A stretch of 48,767 nt of DNA from Nocardia shimofusensis NBRC 100134 (GTDB lineage: Bacteria; Actinomycetota; Actinomycetes; Mycobacteriales; Mycobacteriaceae), in assembly GCF_001613125.1 (NCBI RefSeq), contig NZ_BDBT01000021.1, forward strand, positions 1 through 48,767, read 5' to 3'. Below, piece by piece: positions 6,978 through 18,553 of the stretch (the stretch's first letter is position 1; each line of letters starts with the position of its first letter). The notes beneath the pieces were generated by a model that saw nothing but the letters and a program-made list of their open reading frames with translations, did no database searches and was not told the origin of the DNA. The position numbers and the translations under genes are program-made.

Positions 6978-8306
6978 ATGCCAGTTGCCGCCACCCCGAC
7001 CACCCCGACCACCACCGCCACCGCCGAAGGGCTGTGCGCTTTCATCGACGCCTCGCCCTCGCCGTTCCACGTCTGCCGGACCGTCGCCGCCGAACTCGAC
7101 GCGGCGGGTTTCACCCGGTTGTCGGAATCCGCCGCGTGGACCGCGGGTGCACCGGGCAGGTACTACGTGGTGCGCGGAGGTTCGCTGGTGGCCTGGGCCG
7201 ACACCCCCGGCTCCGCCGCCACGCCGTTCCGGGTGGTCGGCGCGCACACCGACAGTCCCAACCTGCGCGTCAAGCAGCATCCCGACCTGGTCTCGGCCGG
7301 GTGGCGGATGGTCGGCCTCGAGCCCTACGGCGGCGCGTGGCTGAACTCCTGGCTCGACCGTGAGCTGGGATTGTCCGGCCGCTTGACCGTCCGCGACGGC
7401 AACTCCGTGCGCACCGAACTGGTCCGCATCGACGATCCGATTCTGCGGGTGCCGCAACTGGCGATCCACCTGTCCGAGGACCGGCGCGGGGTCAGTCTCG
7501 ATCCGCAGCGCCACGTCAACGCCATCTGGGGCGTCGGCGAAACGGGCGGCGCGTTCCTGGATGTGGTCGCCGAATATGCCGCAGTGCCACCGGAATCGGT
7601 GCTCGGCTGGGAACTGATGACCCACGATCTGGCCCCGAGCCGCCTGGTCGGCCGCGAACGCGACCTGGTCAGCGCGCCGCGGCTGGACAATCAAGGCACC
7701 TGCTACGCCGGTCTGCACGGGTTCCTGGCCGCGGCCGCCGCGCCCGGCACGGCCACCCCGGTGCTGGCCATGTTCGATCACGAGGAGGTCGGCAGCCAGT
7801 CCGACCGCGGCGCGCAGTCGGATCTGCTGCCCGCCGTGCTCGAGCGCATCGTGCTCACCCGGGGCGGCGGCCGCGCCGAATACCTGGCCGCGCTGGCCGG
7901 TTCGATCTGCGCGTCCGGGGACATGGCGCATGCCACCCATCCGAACTACCCCGAGCGCCACGAACCCGCGCACCGCATCGAGGTCAACGGCGGACCGGTG
8001 CTCAAGGTCAATCAGAACCTGCGCTACGCCACCGACGCCACCGGCGCGGGCGCGTTCGCGCTGGCCTGTGCCCAGGCCGGAGTCCGGTTGCAGCGCTATG
8101 TGCATCGCGCGGATCTGCCCTGTGGTTCCACGATCGGCCCGATGACCGCGGCGCGCACCGGTATGCCGACCGTGGACGTGGGAGCGCCGCAGCTGGCGAT
8201 GCATTCGGCGCGCGAACTGATGGGCGCGGCCGACGTGGTCTCCTACGCCGCCGCGCTGGCCGCGTTCTCGGCGCCCGAAGGCGAGGCCGCGGACTCGGGC
8301 CGGTAG
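6978..8306 (+). CDS. pepC: M18 family aminopeptidase
   Basis: 442-residue cytoplasmic zinc aminopeptidase. The family's metal and catalytic segments are present: VGAHTDSPNLRVK (about 86-98), SAPRLDNQGTCYAG, MFDHEEVGSQSDRGAQS and the closing CGSTIGPMTAARTGMPTVDVG with AMHSARE. Length matches bacterial M18 enzymes. Start chosen at 6978 because the preceding frame is not family-like and a -10 hexamer lies seven bases upstream. Its last 64 bases overlap the 3-prime end of the convergent GT87 gene. The symbol follows M. tuberculosis usage; it is not related to the cysteine peptidase PepC of lactic bacteria. Confidence 0.92.
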   Translation: MPVAATPTTPTTTATAEGLCAFIDASPSPFHVCRTVAAELDAAGFTRLSESAAWTAGAPGRYYVVRGGSLVAWADTPGSAATPFRVVGAHTDSPNLRVKQHPDLVSAGWRMVGLEPYGGAWLNSWLDRELGLSGRLTVRDGNSVRTELVRIDDPILRVPQLAIHLSEDRRGVSLDPQRHVNAIWGVGETGGAFLDVVAEYAAVPPESVLGWELMTHDLAPSRLVGRERDLVSAPRLDNQGTCYAGLHGFLAAAAAPGTATPVLAMFDHEEVGSQSDRGAQSDLLPAVLERIVLTRGGGRAEYLAALAGSICASGDMAHATHPNYPERHEPAHRIEVNGGPVLKVNQNLRYATDATGAGAFALACAQAGVRLQRYVHRADLPCGSTIGPMTAARTGMPTVDVGAPQLAMHSARELMGAADVVSYAAALAAFSAPEGEAADSGR

Positions 8307-9583
8307 GTGAACGCGGCGACCGCGAGTACGCCCAGGGTGACCAGCACGTAGCTGCTGCCGATGATCTGTTGCCACCACGCCCAGTCGAGCTCGCGGTCCT
8401 CGGAATGCGGCAGCAGCCAGTGCGGCCCGATCAGATACAGCACGGTGATCGCGCCCGCGACGCCGGCGAACAGCCGCCACGGCGCCTGCCCCGCGCGTCT
8501 GCGCACGATCACCTCGGCGGTGAGCAGCAGGGCGGGCGCGGCCCACACCCAGTGGTGCGACCAGGAGACGGGGGAGACCAGCAGGATCGCGGCCGCGTTC
8601 ACCAGCAGCGCCGCGACGTGCGCCCCGGCCCGGATCAGATGGTGCATCCACACCGCGGCCAGCGCCACCGCGATCACCGCGAGGACGAGCCAGACGACCG
8701 TCGCCGCGGTGTCGGGGACGCCGAGCCGGAAAGCCAGGCCCTTGAGTGACTGGTTGCCCGCGAAGTAGGGCGGACCGATGCGGCCGGTGTCGGCGAGCGT
8801 GCGGAACCAGTACTCCACCGAATCGCTCGGGAACAGCAGGAAGCCCAGCCCGACCGCGCCGATCGCGGAGACCACCATGGTGCCCGCGGCCTTCCAGTCC
8901 CGGCGCAGCAGGAAGTACAGCAGGAAGCCGCCCGGAATCAGCTTGATGGACACCGTGATACCGATGAGCATGCCGCGCGGCCAGAAAGGCTTGCGCACCA
9001 GGCAGTCCACCGCGACCGCGGCCATCAGCACCAGGTTGATCTGACCGAAGCCGAAGGTCTGGCGCACCGGTTCCAGGTAGAGCGCCAGCGCCAGCGCGGC
9101 GATCACCACCGGCACCGCCACGCGCGGGTCCAGGCCGGGGCGCAGCCGGGCGAGCACCAGCCACAGCGTCAGGCCGAGGCAGCCGAGCGAGGTGAGCAAC
9201 ACGACGACCTCGGCCAGTACCAGCGGCATCAGCGCCAGCGGGGCGAAGAACAGCGCGGCCAGCGGCGGATAGGTGAACGGCAGTCCGATCCCCGCGACCG
9301 GCGGCATCGGCCCGTACAGCTCGCCGCCGTCCAGCCACACCCGGGCGCCGTTGCGGTAGACCTGCAGGTCGATGTATCCGCTCCACCAGTGCGCCAGCAG
9401 CGAGACCAGCGCGGAGACGGCGAAGAGCGCGAGCGCCGCGGCCAATAGGCGCAGCCGCGAACCCGCGGGCCCGGCCGCGGGTTCTGCCGATCGGCGGGAG
9501 GGGGATTCGGCGCTGTCGGGGTGGGGGGTGCCCAGGTCGGCAGGCTTCGCGGCCTGCTCGGCCACCCCCGATCGTTCGTTCAC
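8243..9583 (-). CDS. GT87 family polyprenol-phosphate-mannose-dependent mannosyltransferase-like protein
   Basis: 446-residue polytopic membrane protein with about ten hydrophobic segments. The YIDLQVYRNGARVWLDGGELYG motif after the first membrane segment holds the acidic residue typical of GT-C glycosyltransferases of the GT87 (DUF2029) branch, which add alpha-1,2-mannose to PIM, LM or LAM in mycolata. Other family marks are PFTYPPLAALFFAPL, FGFGQINLVLM, AGNQSLKGL and SPVSWSHHWVW. The GTG start at 9583 lies six bases after a TACTCT hexamer. It is in the right family for envelope lipoglycan mannosylation; the exact acceptor is unknown. Confidence 0.85.
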   Translation of the reverse strand: MNERSGVAEQAAKPADLGTPHPDSAESPSRRSAEPAAGPAGSRLRLLAAALALFAVSALVSLLAHWWSGYIDLQVYRNGARVWLDGGELYGPMPPVAGIGLPFTYPPLAALFFAPLALMPLVLAEVVVLLTSLGCLGLTLWLVLARLRPGLDPRVAVPVVIAALALALYLEPVRQTFGFGQINLVLMAAVAVDCLVRKPFWPRGMLIGITVSIKLIPGGFLLYFLLRRDWKAAGTMVVSAIGAVGLGFLLFPSDSVEYWFRTLADTGRIGPPYFAGNQSLKGLAFRLGVPDTAATVVWLVLAVIAVALAAVWMHHLIRAGAHVAALLVNAAAILLVSPVSWSHHWVWAAPALLLTAEVIVRRRAGQAPWRLFAGVAGAITVLYLIGPHWLLPHSEDRELDWAWWQQIIGSSYVLVTLGVLAVAAFTYRPESAASPSGAENAASAAA

Positions 9584-9943
9584 CCGCCCAGAGTACCGGT
9601 GCGCTCCCCTTGCCCGGCCCGGAGTTCGGAGTCCGGGCAACCGCACGGTCACGGGCGGTGCTCTGTTCCTGACCGGCTGTGTGGTGCGCGGACACTCTGT
9701 GCCGCGCGCGATCTCGGGTGCGCTGCGCGCCCGCGGCAACGGCGCAGCGACCGCAGTGGACGGGGAATCGGTTGTCGGCGGGGCGTGCCCGGTATGTCCG
9801 AGTGTGCCCCCGCGGCCGTCGGCGGGGCCCTCACCTGCGGGGCCGTCGCGGGTGACCCGTAGACTGAGCCCGCCCTCCCGTCATGTCGACGGGACCGGAG
9901 CTCGTCGCTTCACAATGCCCGGCCGAAAGGACCCTGGTACTCC
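9584..9943. other. Intergenic region upstream of purL
   Basis: 360 bases between divergent genes. It holds TACTCT (minus strand, 9590-9595), the probable -10 of the leaderless GT87 gene; TAGACT (plus, 9860-9865), a possible -10 for purL; and a 6-bp hairpin CCCGTC/GACGGG at 9877-9893 in the purL leader. A GAAAGGA ribosome site is at about 9924-9930. No coding frame in it is convincing. Confidence 0.4.
9590..9595 (-). promoter_or_regulatory. Putative -10 hexamer for the leaderless GT87 gene
   Basis: TACTCT on the minus strand, six bases upstream of the GTG at 9583. It is the main reason for choosing that start over the longer upstream frame. Confidence 0.45.
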
Positions 9944-12238
<2,295 letters not shown>

Positions 12239-12334
12239 GCGGACAACCGGCATCCGGTCGCGGCCGTCCGGCCACTCCGTGGCAGGCCGGGCTGCGCCGG
12301 GCAGGTATCCGGACCGACCACGCATACTGTTCGG

Positions 12335-14071
12335 GTGCTCGAGAAAGCGGACACCTTGACGAGGCTGCGTACGCGCGGCGCCGTCCTGGCGCGCCGGGCC
12401 GAGGTCGTCATCGACCTCAATTACGTCGGAATGGTCGTCGCCACGCTGTTCTTCGCGCTGTCGGTGACCCCGTCCCTGGTGCCGCGTGACTGGCTCTTCC
12501 AAGGGCTGATCAGCGGGGTCAACGCCGCGCTCGGCTACGGCCTGGGCTGTCTGCTGGAGTGGGGCTTCCGTTCCTGGATCCGGCCCAGGCTCACCAGGAT
12601 TCCGCCCGCGCCGACCTGGGTGCTCTACGCGGTGAAGACGGCGGTGCTGGTGACCGCCGGGCTGACCGCGGCGCTGATGCTGGTGCAGTCGGCGCGCTGG
12701 CAGCGCGAGATCACCGCGCTGATGGGCATGGAGGGCACCACCACCCCCGCCTACCTGCGTACCGGGCTGCTGAGCCTGGTGATCGGCGTCGTGGTGGTGG
12801 CCGTCTACCGCACAGTCCGCGAGATGGTGCTCTTCCTGGCCAGGCACCTCAACCGCTGGGTGCGGGTGCCGCGCGAGCTGGCCCCCGCCGTCGGCGCGCT
12901 GGTGCTGGTGGTGGTGGCGACCACGATCTTCAACGGCGTCGCCACCCGGGCCTTCTTCGCCGTCGCCAACTCGGCGTTCAGCGTGCGCAACGATCACACC
13001 TCGCCCAACGCGGTGCAGCCGCAACTGCCGCAGCGCTCGGGCAGCCCGGATTCCTTCGCGGCCTGGGACACCCTGGGTTTCGAGGGGCGCTGGTTCGTCT
13101 CGCAGGGGCCCACCGCGAGCCGGATCGCCGCGGTCACCGGCCGTCCCGCTCGAGAGCCCATCCGCGCCTACGTCGGCCTGGAATCCGCCGAAGGTGCGGA
13201 GACCCAAGCCGAGCTGGCGGTGCGCGAGCTCGACCGCGCGGGCGCTTTCGACCGGAAGGTGCTGGTCGTGGCCACCAGCACCGGCACCGGCTGGGTGAAC
13301 TCGATGGCCGCGGGCGCGATCGAGTACATGTACGGCGGGGACAGCGCGATACTGGCCACTCAGTACTCGTATCTGCCCAGTGTGCTGTCGTTCCTGGCGG
13401 ACAAGAGCAAGGCCGCCTCGGCGGGCAGGCAGATCTTCGACGCGGTGTACCAGCGCTGGTCGCGTGAGCCGGTGGAGGGCAGGCCGAAGCTGTTCGTCTA
13501 CGGGGAGAGCCTCGGTTCGCAAGGGTCGGAGGAGGCGTTCACCGGGCTGGCGGATCTGCGCGGCAAGGTCGACGGCGCGCTGTGGGTCGGGCCGCCGAAT
13601 TCCAACCGGCTGTGGAAGCAGATCGTCGATCGCCGCGACCCCGGCTCGCCGGAGGTACTGCCGGTGTACGCCGACGGGCTGGTCGTGCGCTTCGCCGCCG
13701 ACGCACCGGATCTGGCGGTGCCCGGCCCGGAATGGCAGTCGCCGCGCATCGCCTACCTCCAGCACGCCTCCGACCCGATCGTCTGGTGGTCGCCTGACCT
13801 GATCTTCTCCCGCCCCGACTGGCTGGCGGAACCGCGCGGTTCGGATGTGTCCTCGCAGATGCGCTGGGCGCCGTTCATCACCTTCTGGCAGGTCACCGCC
13901 GACCTCACCAACGCTCAGGGTGTCTCCGACGGTCACGGCCATCGCTACGGCAGCCTGGTCGTCGACGCCTGGGCCGCCATCGCCCAGCCCGCCGGCTGGA
14001 CCCCCGAACTCGCCGAACGGGTGCGTTTCCAGCTGGAGTCGGCCGAGGACTTCGAACGAGCCACCAAGTGA
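12335..14071 (+). CDS. Membrane-anchored alpha/beta-hydrolase (Abhydrolase_9 family)
   Basis: 578 residues in two parts. The N-terminal half (about 28-205) has four to five membrane segments (VATLFFALSVTPSLV, AVLVTAGLTAALMLVQ, LVIGVVVVAVYRTV, ALVLVVVATTIFNG), matching the N-terminal domain of this family. The C-terminal half is an alpha/beta-hydrolase, probably outside the membrane, with the likely nucleophile Ser in VYGESLGS near residue 391; a HASDPIVWW segment and HGHRYG near the C-terminus may supply the acid and histidine. GTG start preceded by CATACTG. The next gene overlaps its stop (GTGA). Common in mycolata, substrate unknown. Confidence 0.85.
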   Translation: MLEKADTLTRLRTRGAVLARRAEVVIDLNYVGMVVATLFFALSVTPSLVPRDWLFQGLISGVNAALGYGLGCLLEWGFRSWIRPRLTRIPPAPTWVLYAVKTAVLVTAGLTAALMLVQSARWQREITALMGMEGTTTPAYLRTGLLSLVIGVVVVAVYRTVREMVLFLARHLNRWVRVPRELAPAVGALVLVVVATTIFNGVATRAFFAVANSAFSVRNDHTSPNAVQPQLPQRSGSPDSFAAWDTLGFEGRWFVSQGPTASRIAAVTGRPAREPIRAYVGLESAEGAETQAELAVRELDRAGAFDRKVLVVATSTGTGWVNSMAAGAIEYMYGGDSAILATQYSYLPSVLSFLADKSKAASAGRQIFDAVYQRWSREPVEGRPKLFVYGESLGSQGSEEAFTGLADLRGKVDGALWVGPPNSNRLWKQIVDRRDPGSPEVLPVYADGLVVRFAADAPDLAVPGPEWQSPRIAYLQHASDPIVWWSPDLIFSRPDWLAEPRGSDVSSQMRWAPFITFWQVTADLTNAQGVSDGHGHRYGSLVVDAWAAIAQPAGWTPELAERVRFQLESAEDFERATK

Positions 14072-14718
14072 GCCGGCGCTTTTCCCGCGGGCACGCGATC
14101 CGGTCGCTCCCCGCAGTCGCCGCGCTGATCGCCCCGCCGCTGTGGAACAACCGGATCGCCCCCGCGCTCGGCCTGGGCCGCCGCGGCCGCACCCTGGCCC
14201 ACCTGGGCTTCGCCGCCGGTTACGCCGCCATCCTGGGGGGTCGGCCGAACTGGCGTTCCACCGAGGGCGTTCGGGTAGGGCTCACGGTGAGCTCGGTCCT
14301 CGCGACCGGCGCCGCCGCCGCGCTCGCCGTCGCCCCGGTGCGCTCCGCCCTCATCGAGACCCCCGCCCGCGTGCCGGAGGTGTCACCGGCGGAATGGATC
14401 GCCGTGCACATCCCGTTCGGCACCGTTCTGGTCGAGGAACTCGTCTTCCGCGCCACCCTCGACCCGCTCCTGGCCGACCGGTTCGGCCCCCGCCCGGCCC
14501 TGTTCCTCGGCGCGGCCGCCTTCGGCCTCTGGCACGTCCACCCCGCCCGCAGCGCGGGTGATCCGGTGATTCCCACCGTCGTCGCCACCACCGCCGCGGG
14601 CGCCCTGTTCACCCTGCTGAACCGCTACGCCCACAGCACCGCCGCCCCCGCCCTGCTGCACTTGACCCTCGATGCCACCGGAGCGGTGATCGCCACCCTC
14701 GTTCGGCTCGGCGGATAG
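14068..14718 (+). CDS. CPBP family intramembrane metalloprotease
   Basis: 216-residue polytopic protein of the CAAX-protease/bacteriocin-processing (Abi) family. The diagnostic EELVFR motif is at about residues 126-131, followed by a second motif with His in AAFGLWHVHPA and a third in LLHLTLDATGAV. Four to five membrane segments are visible. The GTG start overlaps the stop of the preceding hydrolase gene (GTGA), so the two are likely co-translated. The client is unknown. Confidence 0.85.
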   Translation: MSRRFSRGHAIRSLPAVAALIAPPLWNNRIAPALGLGRRGRTLAHLGFAAGYAAILGGRPNWRSTEGVRVGLTVSSVLATGAAAALAVAPVRSALIETPARVPEVSPAEWIAVHIPFGTVLVEELVFRATLDPLLADRFGPRPALFLGAAAFGLWHVHPARSAGDPVIPTVVATTAAGALFTLLNRYAHSTAAPALLHLTLDATGAVIATLVRLGG

Positions 14719-14857
14719 CGCGCCACCGGGCACTGTTCCCGTGTGCCGGTAGCGAGCGGTCCGCGGCGTCGACGGTGTGGGCAACGGACACCTCCCGAAG
14801 CCGGTCGGTGTCGTCGCAGGACCGAGACGTCGTGGCAGCGGCCGGCGAGGACGGCGG

Positions 14858-14863
14858 TAGCCT
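14858..14863 (+). promoter_or_regulatory. Putative -10 hexamer for leaderless sterol-carrier-like gene
   Basis: TAGCCT, then six bases, then GTG at 14870; no ribosome site is present. Confidence 0.45.
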
Positions 14864-14869
14864 CGGCGG

Positions 14870-15262
14870 GTGGCACGGCGCAGAGTTGATCCGGGGGAGT
14901 TGCTGGCCGCGGTGGCGGCGGTGGGCGAGTGGTTGCGCGACGAGCGGTCGGCCGCGCCGACGCGCGCGGAGATCGCGGCCGCGGTGCGGGCGACCGCGCG
15001 GGCGCTGGCGGATTCCGCGCCGGGCCACTCCGTGGAGGTGCGGGTACCGCCGTTCGTCGCGGTGCAGTGCGTGGAGGGGCCGAGGCACACGCGCGGGACG
15101 CCGCCCAATGTCGTGGAGACCGATCCACGCACCTGGTTGCTGCTGGCCACGGGACTGTCGGAATTCGCCCGCGCGGTAGAGGACGGGGTGGTCACGGCGT
15201 CGGGAAGCCGGGCGGGCGAGATCGCGCGCTGGCTGCCGATCACGCGACCGCCCGCTGAATAG
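14870..15262 (+). CDS. Sterol carrier family protein, small cytoplasmic
   Basis: 130 residues, close in pattern to the short conserved actinobacterial proteins found next to purF (Rv0807-like in M. tuberculosis, from memory): VDPGELLAAVAAV, HSVEVRVPPFVAVQCVEGPRHTRGTPPNVVETDPRTWL and a C-terminal RAGEIARWLPI. The PPNVVETDP and LLLATG segments resemble the sterol-carrier fold used in maleylpyruvate isomerase-like proteins. No signal peptide. The function is unproven; conserved placement beside purF suggests a housekeeping role. Confidence 0.8.
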   Translation: MARRRVDPGELLAAVAAVGEWLRDERSAAPTRAEIAAAVRATARALADSAPGHSVEVRVPPFVAVQCVEGPRHTRGTPPNVVETDPRTWLLLATGLSEFARAVEDGVVTASGSRAGEIARWLPITRPPAE

Positions 15263-15342
15263 TAGGCGACGAACAGCCCGCGACCGATCTCACACCCGGT
15301 CCGCGCCCGAGCGCGTGCCGAGCCCACGCCGGGCGCCCCGGC

Positions 15343-16686
15343 TCAGGCGGGAACGCGCTCGCCCGCGCTGCGGTGCAACCCCTTGTGGTCGTAGAAGCGG
15401 GTGACCACCAGGCCGAAGATCGCGCCGAACACCAGGCCGAAGATCGTCATCCACAGCCCGCGGCTCAGCCCGGCCGTGAAGTCGGCGTTGAAGTACAGGA
15501 TGGCGCGCACGGACAGGTACACCTGGTGCATGGGCTCGAACGTCGCCAGCCAGGCGAAGTAGCTCGGCGTCGCCTCGATCGGCACGGTGCCGCCCGAGGA
15601 GGGCAGGCCGAGCACCACGAACAGGATCAGGTTCACCAGCAGACCGGCCGAGCCGAACGCCGCCAGCATGGACAGGCCCGTCACCCCGACCGCGATGATC
15701 GCCAGCGCGCTGTAGAGGTACAGCGCCAGCGGGCGCTCGACCGGCATGTCGAGGGCGTGCGCCACCACCAGGAAGACCCCGGCGATGACGATCGCCGCGA
15801 CGGTCATCACGCCCCATTTCAGCGCCAGGGTGCGCACCCGCGAGATCGGCGTCGGCGGGAAGTGCACGTACCAGGGGCCGTACTCGGTCGGAACGAAACC
15901 GAACGCCGCGTCGACCATGGTGTGGATCGTCATCGCGCCGATCACGCCGACGAGCAGCAGCAACAGCGCGAAGAAGAACGCGGTCAAGCCCTCGCCGGTG
16001 CCGCTGGGCAACGGCCGGAACTCCTCGTGCACCAGCCGGAGCGGGGATTCCAGGGTGAGCTGGGTCGCGCCGCTGATCTCGGTGGGCTCGCCGCCGTCGG
16101 GCGGGGTGAGCTGGGCCCGCACCTGCTCGGTCAGCTGTCTGCCGACCTGCTCGTTCACCCGGGGGAACATCTGATCGGCGATGCGGTCGACGATGGTGGT
16201 CGCGAACGGGCCGACCCGGGGATTGGTCTGCACGATGATGATCGGCTGCTCCATGTCGCCGGGCACCACGCTGCCCACGCCCAGGATGCCCAGGCGCTTG
16301 CTGAAATCGCCGGGGATGATGATCGCGCCGTACACCTGCCCGTTGCGCAACTGCCGTTGCGCCTCGCCGATGCCCAGCTCGCGCAGGTCGATCTCGTCGG
16401 CCGGAACCTCGGCCAGGATGCCCTCGGCGACCTGTGTGCCGAAATTCACCTGCCTGGGTTCTTCGGGTGTGCCGAGCGTGTCGCCGACGTCCATGTTCAC
16501 CAGCGCCACGGGGAACCCGTGCAGGTTCTCCTCCGGATCGGCCACGTAGGCCAGGTACAGATAGCTCAGCAAGGTCGCGACCAGTGTGATCACGACCAGC
16601 GGAAAGACCGTCGCGCGCAGCAGTGTGTGCGACCCGCGCGGGCGGGACGGTTCGGTCTTTTCCGTCGGCTGGTTCTCGATGGTCAC
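15343..16686 (-). CDS. DUF3533/YhgE-Pip-type membrane protein
   Basis: 447 residues. One membrane segment near residue 32 (FPLVVITLVATLLSYLYLAYV) is followed by a large extracytoplasmic domain (about 55-240; PVALVNMDVGDTLG, YGAIIIPGDFSKRL) and then five to six C-terminal membrane segments, as in ABC-2-like YhgE/Pip and SNG1-type proteins. Such proteins are linked to export or envelope functions; no specific role can be assigned. GTG at 16686 is chosen because TACCTT lies six bases upstream; an ATG at 16722 is a possible longer start. Divergent from purF. Confidence 0.78.
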   Translation of the reverse strand: MTIENQPTEKTEPSRPRGSHTLLRATVFPLVVITLVATLLSYLYLAYVADPEENLHGFPVALVNMDVGDTLGTPEEPRQVNFGTQVAEGILAEVPADEIDLRELGIGEAQRQLRNGQVYGAIIIPGDFSKRLGILGVGSVVPGDMEQPIIIVQTNPRVGPFATTIVDRIADQMFPRVNEQVGRQLTEQVRAQLTPPDGGEPTEISGATQLTLESPLRLVHEEFRPLPSGTGEGLTAFFFALLLLLVGVIGAMTIHTMVDAAFGFVPTEYGPWYVHFPPTPISRVRTLALKWGVMTVAAIVIAGVFLVVAHALDMPVERPLALYLYSALAIIAVGVTGLSMLAAFGSAGLLVNLILFVVLGLPSSGGTVPIEATPSYFAWLATFEPMHQVYLSVRAILYFNADFTAGLSRGLWMTIFGLVFGAIFGLVVTRFYDHKGLHRSAGERVPA

Positions 16687-16692
16687 GATCGA

Positions 16693-16698
16693 AAGGTA
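16693..16698 (-). promoter_or_regulatory. Putative -10 hexamer for the leaderless DUF3533 gene
   Basis: TACCTT on the minus strand, six bases upstream of the GTG at 16686. Confidence 0.4.
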
Positions 16699-16785
16699 CC
16701 GCCGAGGCGGCTGTCGGCACATCGGCCGGAAGTGTGATTGCCGTCGGTATGCCGAAGCGATGATCGCGCGACCAGCCGACACCCG

Positions 16786-16791
16786 TAGAAT
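16786..16791 (+). promoter_or_regulatory. Putative -10 hexamer for purF
   Basis: TAGAAT at 16786-16791, predicting a start near 16798 and a leader of about 33 bases that carries an AGGGAG ribosome site six bases before the GTG. Confidence 0.5.
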
Positions 16792-16830
16792 GGCTGGAGC
16801 CCCCAAGCCCGCCCGAACAGGGAGCGTACG

Positions 16831-18411
16831 GTGATCAACGCCGAATCCGCGGCCGACTACGTCGCCGCCACCTCGGACCAGGACGAGAACGAACCACGCG
16901 AGGAGTGTGGTGTTTTCGGTGTCTGGGCCCCGAGCGAGGACGTGGCAAAGCTCACGTACTACGGCCTCTACGCGCTCCAGCATCGCGGCCAGGAAGCAGC
17001 GGGCATCGCCGTCTCCGACGGTCAGCAGATCCTGGTGTTCAAGGATCTCGGCCTGGTCAGTCAGGTGTTCGACGAGCAGACGCTGGCCGCCATGCCCGGT
17101 CACATCGCCGTCGGGCACTGTCGCTACTCCACCACCGGTGGGGTGACCTGGGAGAACGCTCAGCCCATCTTCCGCACCACCGCCGTCGGCTCCGGCCTGG
17201 CCCTCGGCCACAACGGCAATCTCGTCAACACCGCCGAACTGGCCGGTCGCGCGCGGGAACTCGGCCTGATCGGCACGCCGGTCGCCGAAGGCCGCCCGCA
17301 GCCGGTGGGAGCCACCTCCGACTCCGATGTGATGACCGCGCTGCTGGCCCACGCCGCCGCGGACTCGAGCATCGAGCAGGCCGCGATGACACTGCTGCCG
17401 CAGTTGCGCGGCGCGTTCTGCCTGACCTTCATGGACGAGCACACCCTCTACGCCGCGCGTGACCCGCACGGCGTACGCCCGCTGTGCCTGGGCAGGCTCG
17501 AGCGCGGCTGGGTCGTGGCCAGCGAGACCGCCGCCCTCGACATCGTCGGCGCCGCCTTCGTCCGCGAGATCGAACCCGGCGAGCTGCTGGCCATCGACGC
17601 CGAGGGCGTGCGGTCGATGCGCTTCGCCAACCCCGAGCCCAAAGGCTGTGTCTTCGAGTACGTGTACCTGGCCCGCCCGGACTCCACGATCGCCGGCCGC
17701 TCGGTACACGCGACCCGCGTGGAGATCGGGCGCAGGCTCGCCAAGGAGCATCCGATCGAGGCCGATCTGGTGATCCCGGTGCCCGAATCCGGGACGCCCG
17801 CCGCGGTCGGCTACGCCCAGGGTTCCGGGGTGCCCTACGGCCAGGGTCTGATGAAGAACGCCTACGTGGGCCGCACCTTCATCCAGCCCAGCCAGACCAT
17901 CCGTCAGCTCGGCATCCGGCTCAAGCTCAATCCGCTGCGCGAGGTCATCCGCGGCAAGCGCCTGGTCGTGGTCGACGACTCGATCGTGCGCGGCAACACC
18001 CAGCGCGCCCTGATCCGGATGCTGCGCGAGGCGGGTGCGCTGGAGATCCACGTGCGCATCGCCTCTCCGCCGGTCAAGTGGCCCTGCTTCTACGGCATCG
18101 ACTTCGCCTCCAGGGCCGAGCTGATCGCCAACGGCGCGGGCGCCGACGACAGTTACCAGGACATGGTCGAGGCCGTGCGGCGCTCCATCGGCGCGGATTC
18201 GCTCGGCTATATCTCCACCGAAGGCATGATCGCCGCCACCGAGCAGCCGCGCTCGCGACTGTGCTGCGCGTGCTTCGACGGCGATTATCCGATTCCGCTC
18301 CCGACCGAAGCTTCCATCGGGAAGAATCTGCTGGAGGGCATGCTCACCGGACAGCCGGAATCGGTTCTGCTCGGCGACAATGCCAACGCCAGCGCGCTGA
18401 GTCGACCCTGA
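16831..18411 (+). CDS. purF: Amidophosphoribosyltransferase PurF
   Basis: 526 residues; catalyses the first committed step of purine synthesis (PRPP plus glutamine to phosphoribosylamine). The mature enzyme should begin at Cys26 (EECGVFGVW) after removal of a 25-residue propeptide, as in B. subtilis-type PurF. The N-terminal glutaminase domain is followed by the phosphoribosyltransferase domain with the PRPP loop RLVVVDDSIVRGNT. Cysteines in PVKWPCFYG and SRLCCACFDGDYP fit the Fe-S-binding type. Strong AGGGAG ribosome site. An 18-bp tandem duplication spans the stop codon (18399-18434). purM follows 142 bases downstream. Confidence 0.97.
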   Translation: MINAESAADYVAATSDQDENEPREECGVFGVWAPSEDVAKLTYYGLYALQHRGQEAAGIAVSDGQQILVFKDLGLVSQVFDEQTLAAMPGHIAVGHCRYSTTGGVTWENAQPIFRTTAVGSGLALGHNGNLVNTAELAGRARELGLIGTPVAEGRPQPVGATSDSDVMTALLAHAAADSSIEQAAMTLLPQLRGAFCLTFMDEHTLYAARDPHGVRPLCLGRLERGWVVASETAALDIVGAAFVREIEPGELLAIDAEGVRSMRFANPEPKGCVFEYVYLARPDSTIAGRSVHATRVEIGRRLAKEHPIEADLVIPVPESGTPAAVGYAQGSGVPYGQGLMKNAYVGRTFIQPSQTIRQLGIRLKLNPLREVIRGKRLVVVDDSIVRGNTQRALIRMLREAGALEIHVRIASPPVKWPCFYGIDFASRAELIANGAGADDSYQDMVEAVRRSIGADSLGYISTEGMIAATEQPRSRLCCACFDGDYPIPLPTEASIGKNLLEGMLTGQPESVLLGDNANASALSRP

Positions 18412-18434
18412 CTACCGAGTCGACCCTGACTACT
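18399..18434. repeat. 18-bp tandem duplication across the purF stop codon
   Basis: Two adjacent copies of GAGTCGACCCTGACTAC plus one variable base (C, then T). The purF TGA (18409-18411) is in the first copy and a second in-frame TGA lies at the same place in the second copy, so the duplication does not lengthen the protein. Confidence 0.9.
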
Positions 18435-18553
18435 GTCCTCGAGCCGTCTCGCGATCGGGTCGCGTGCGGCCGACACCATGCGTGCCCGATATCCGGTTCG
18501 GGTAGCGTGATCAGGCATGTATCCGCCGATCCGGTTTGGAGCTCTCCCCGAAA

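Noticed and set aside
6714..9695. 993-codon open frame on the minus strand across the M18 and GT87 genes
   Set aside because: Shadow frame: it is in a different frame from the GT87 protein, is Arg/Pro/Gly-rich and has no domain.
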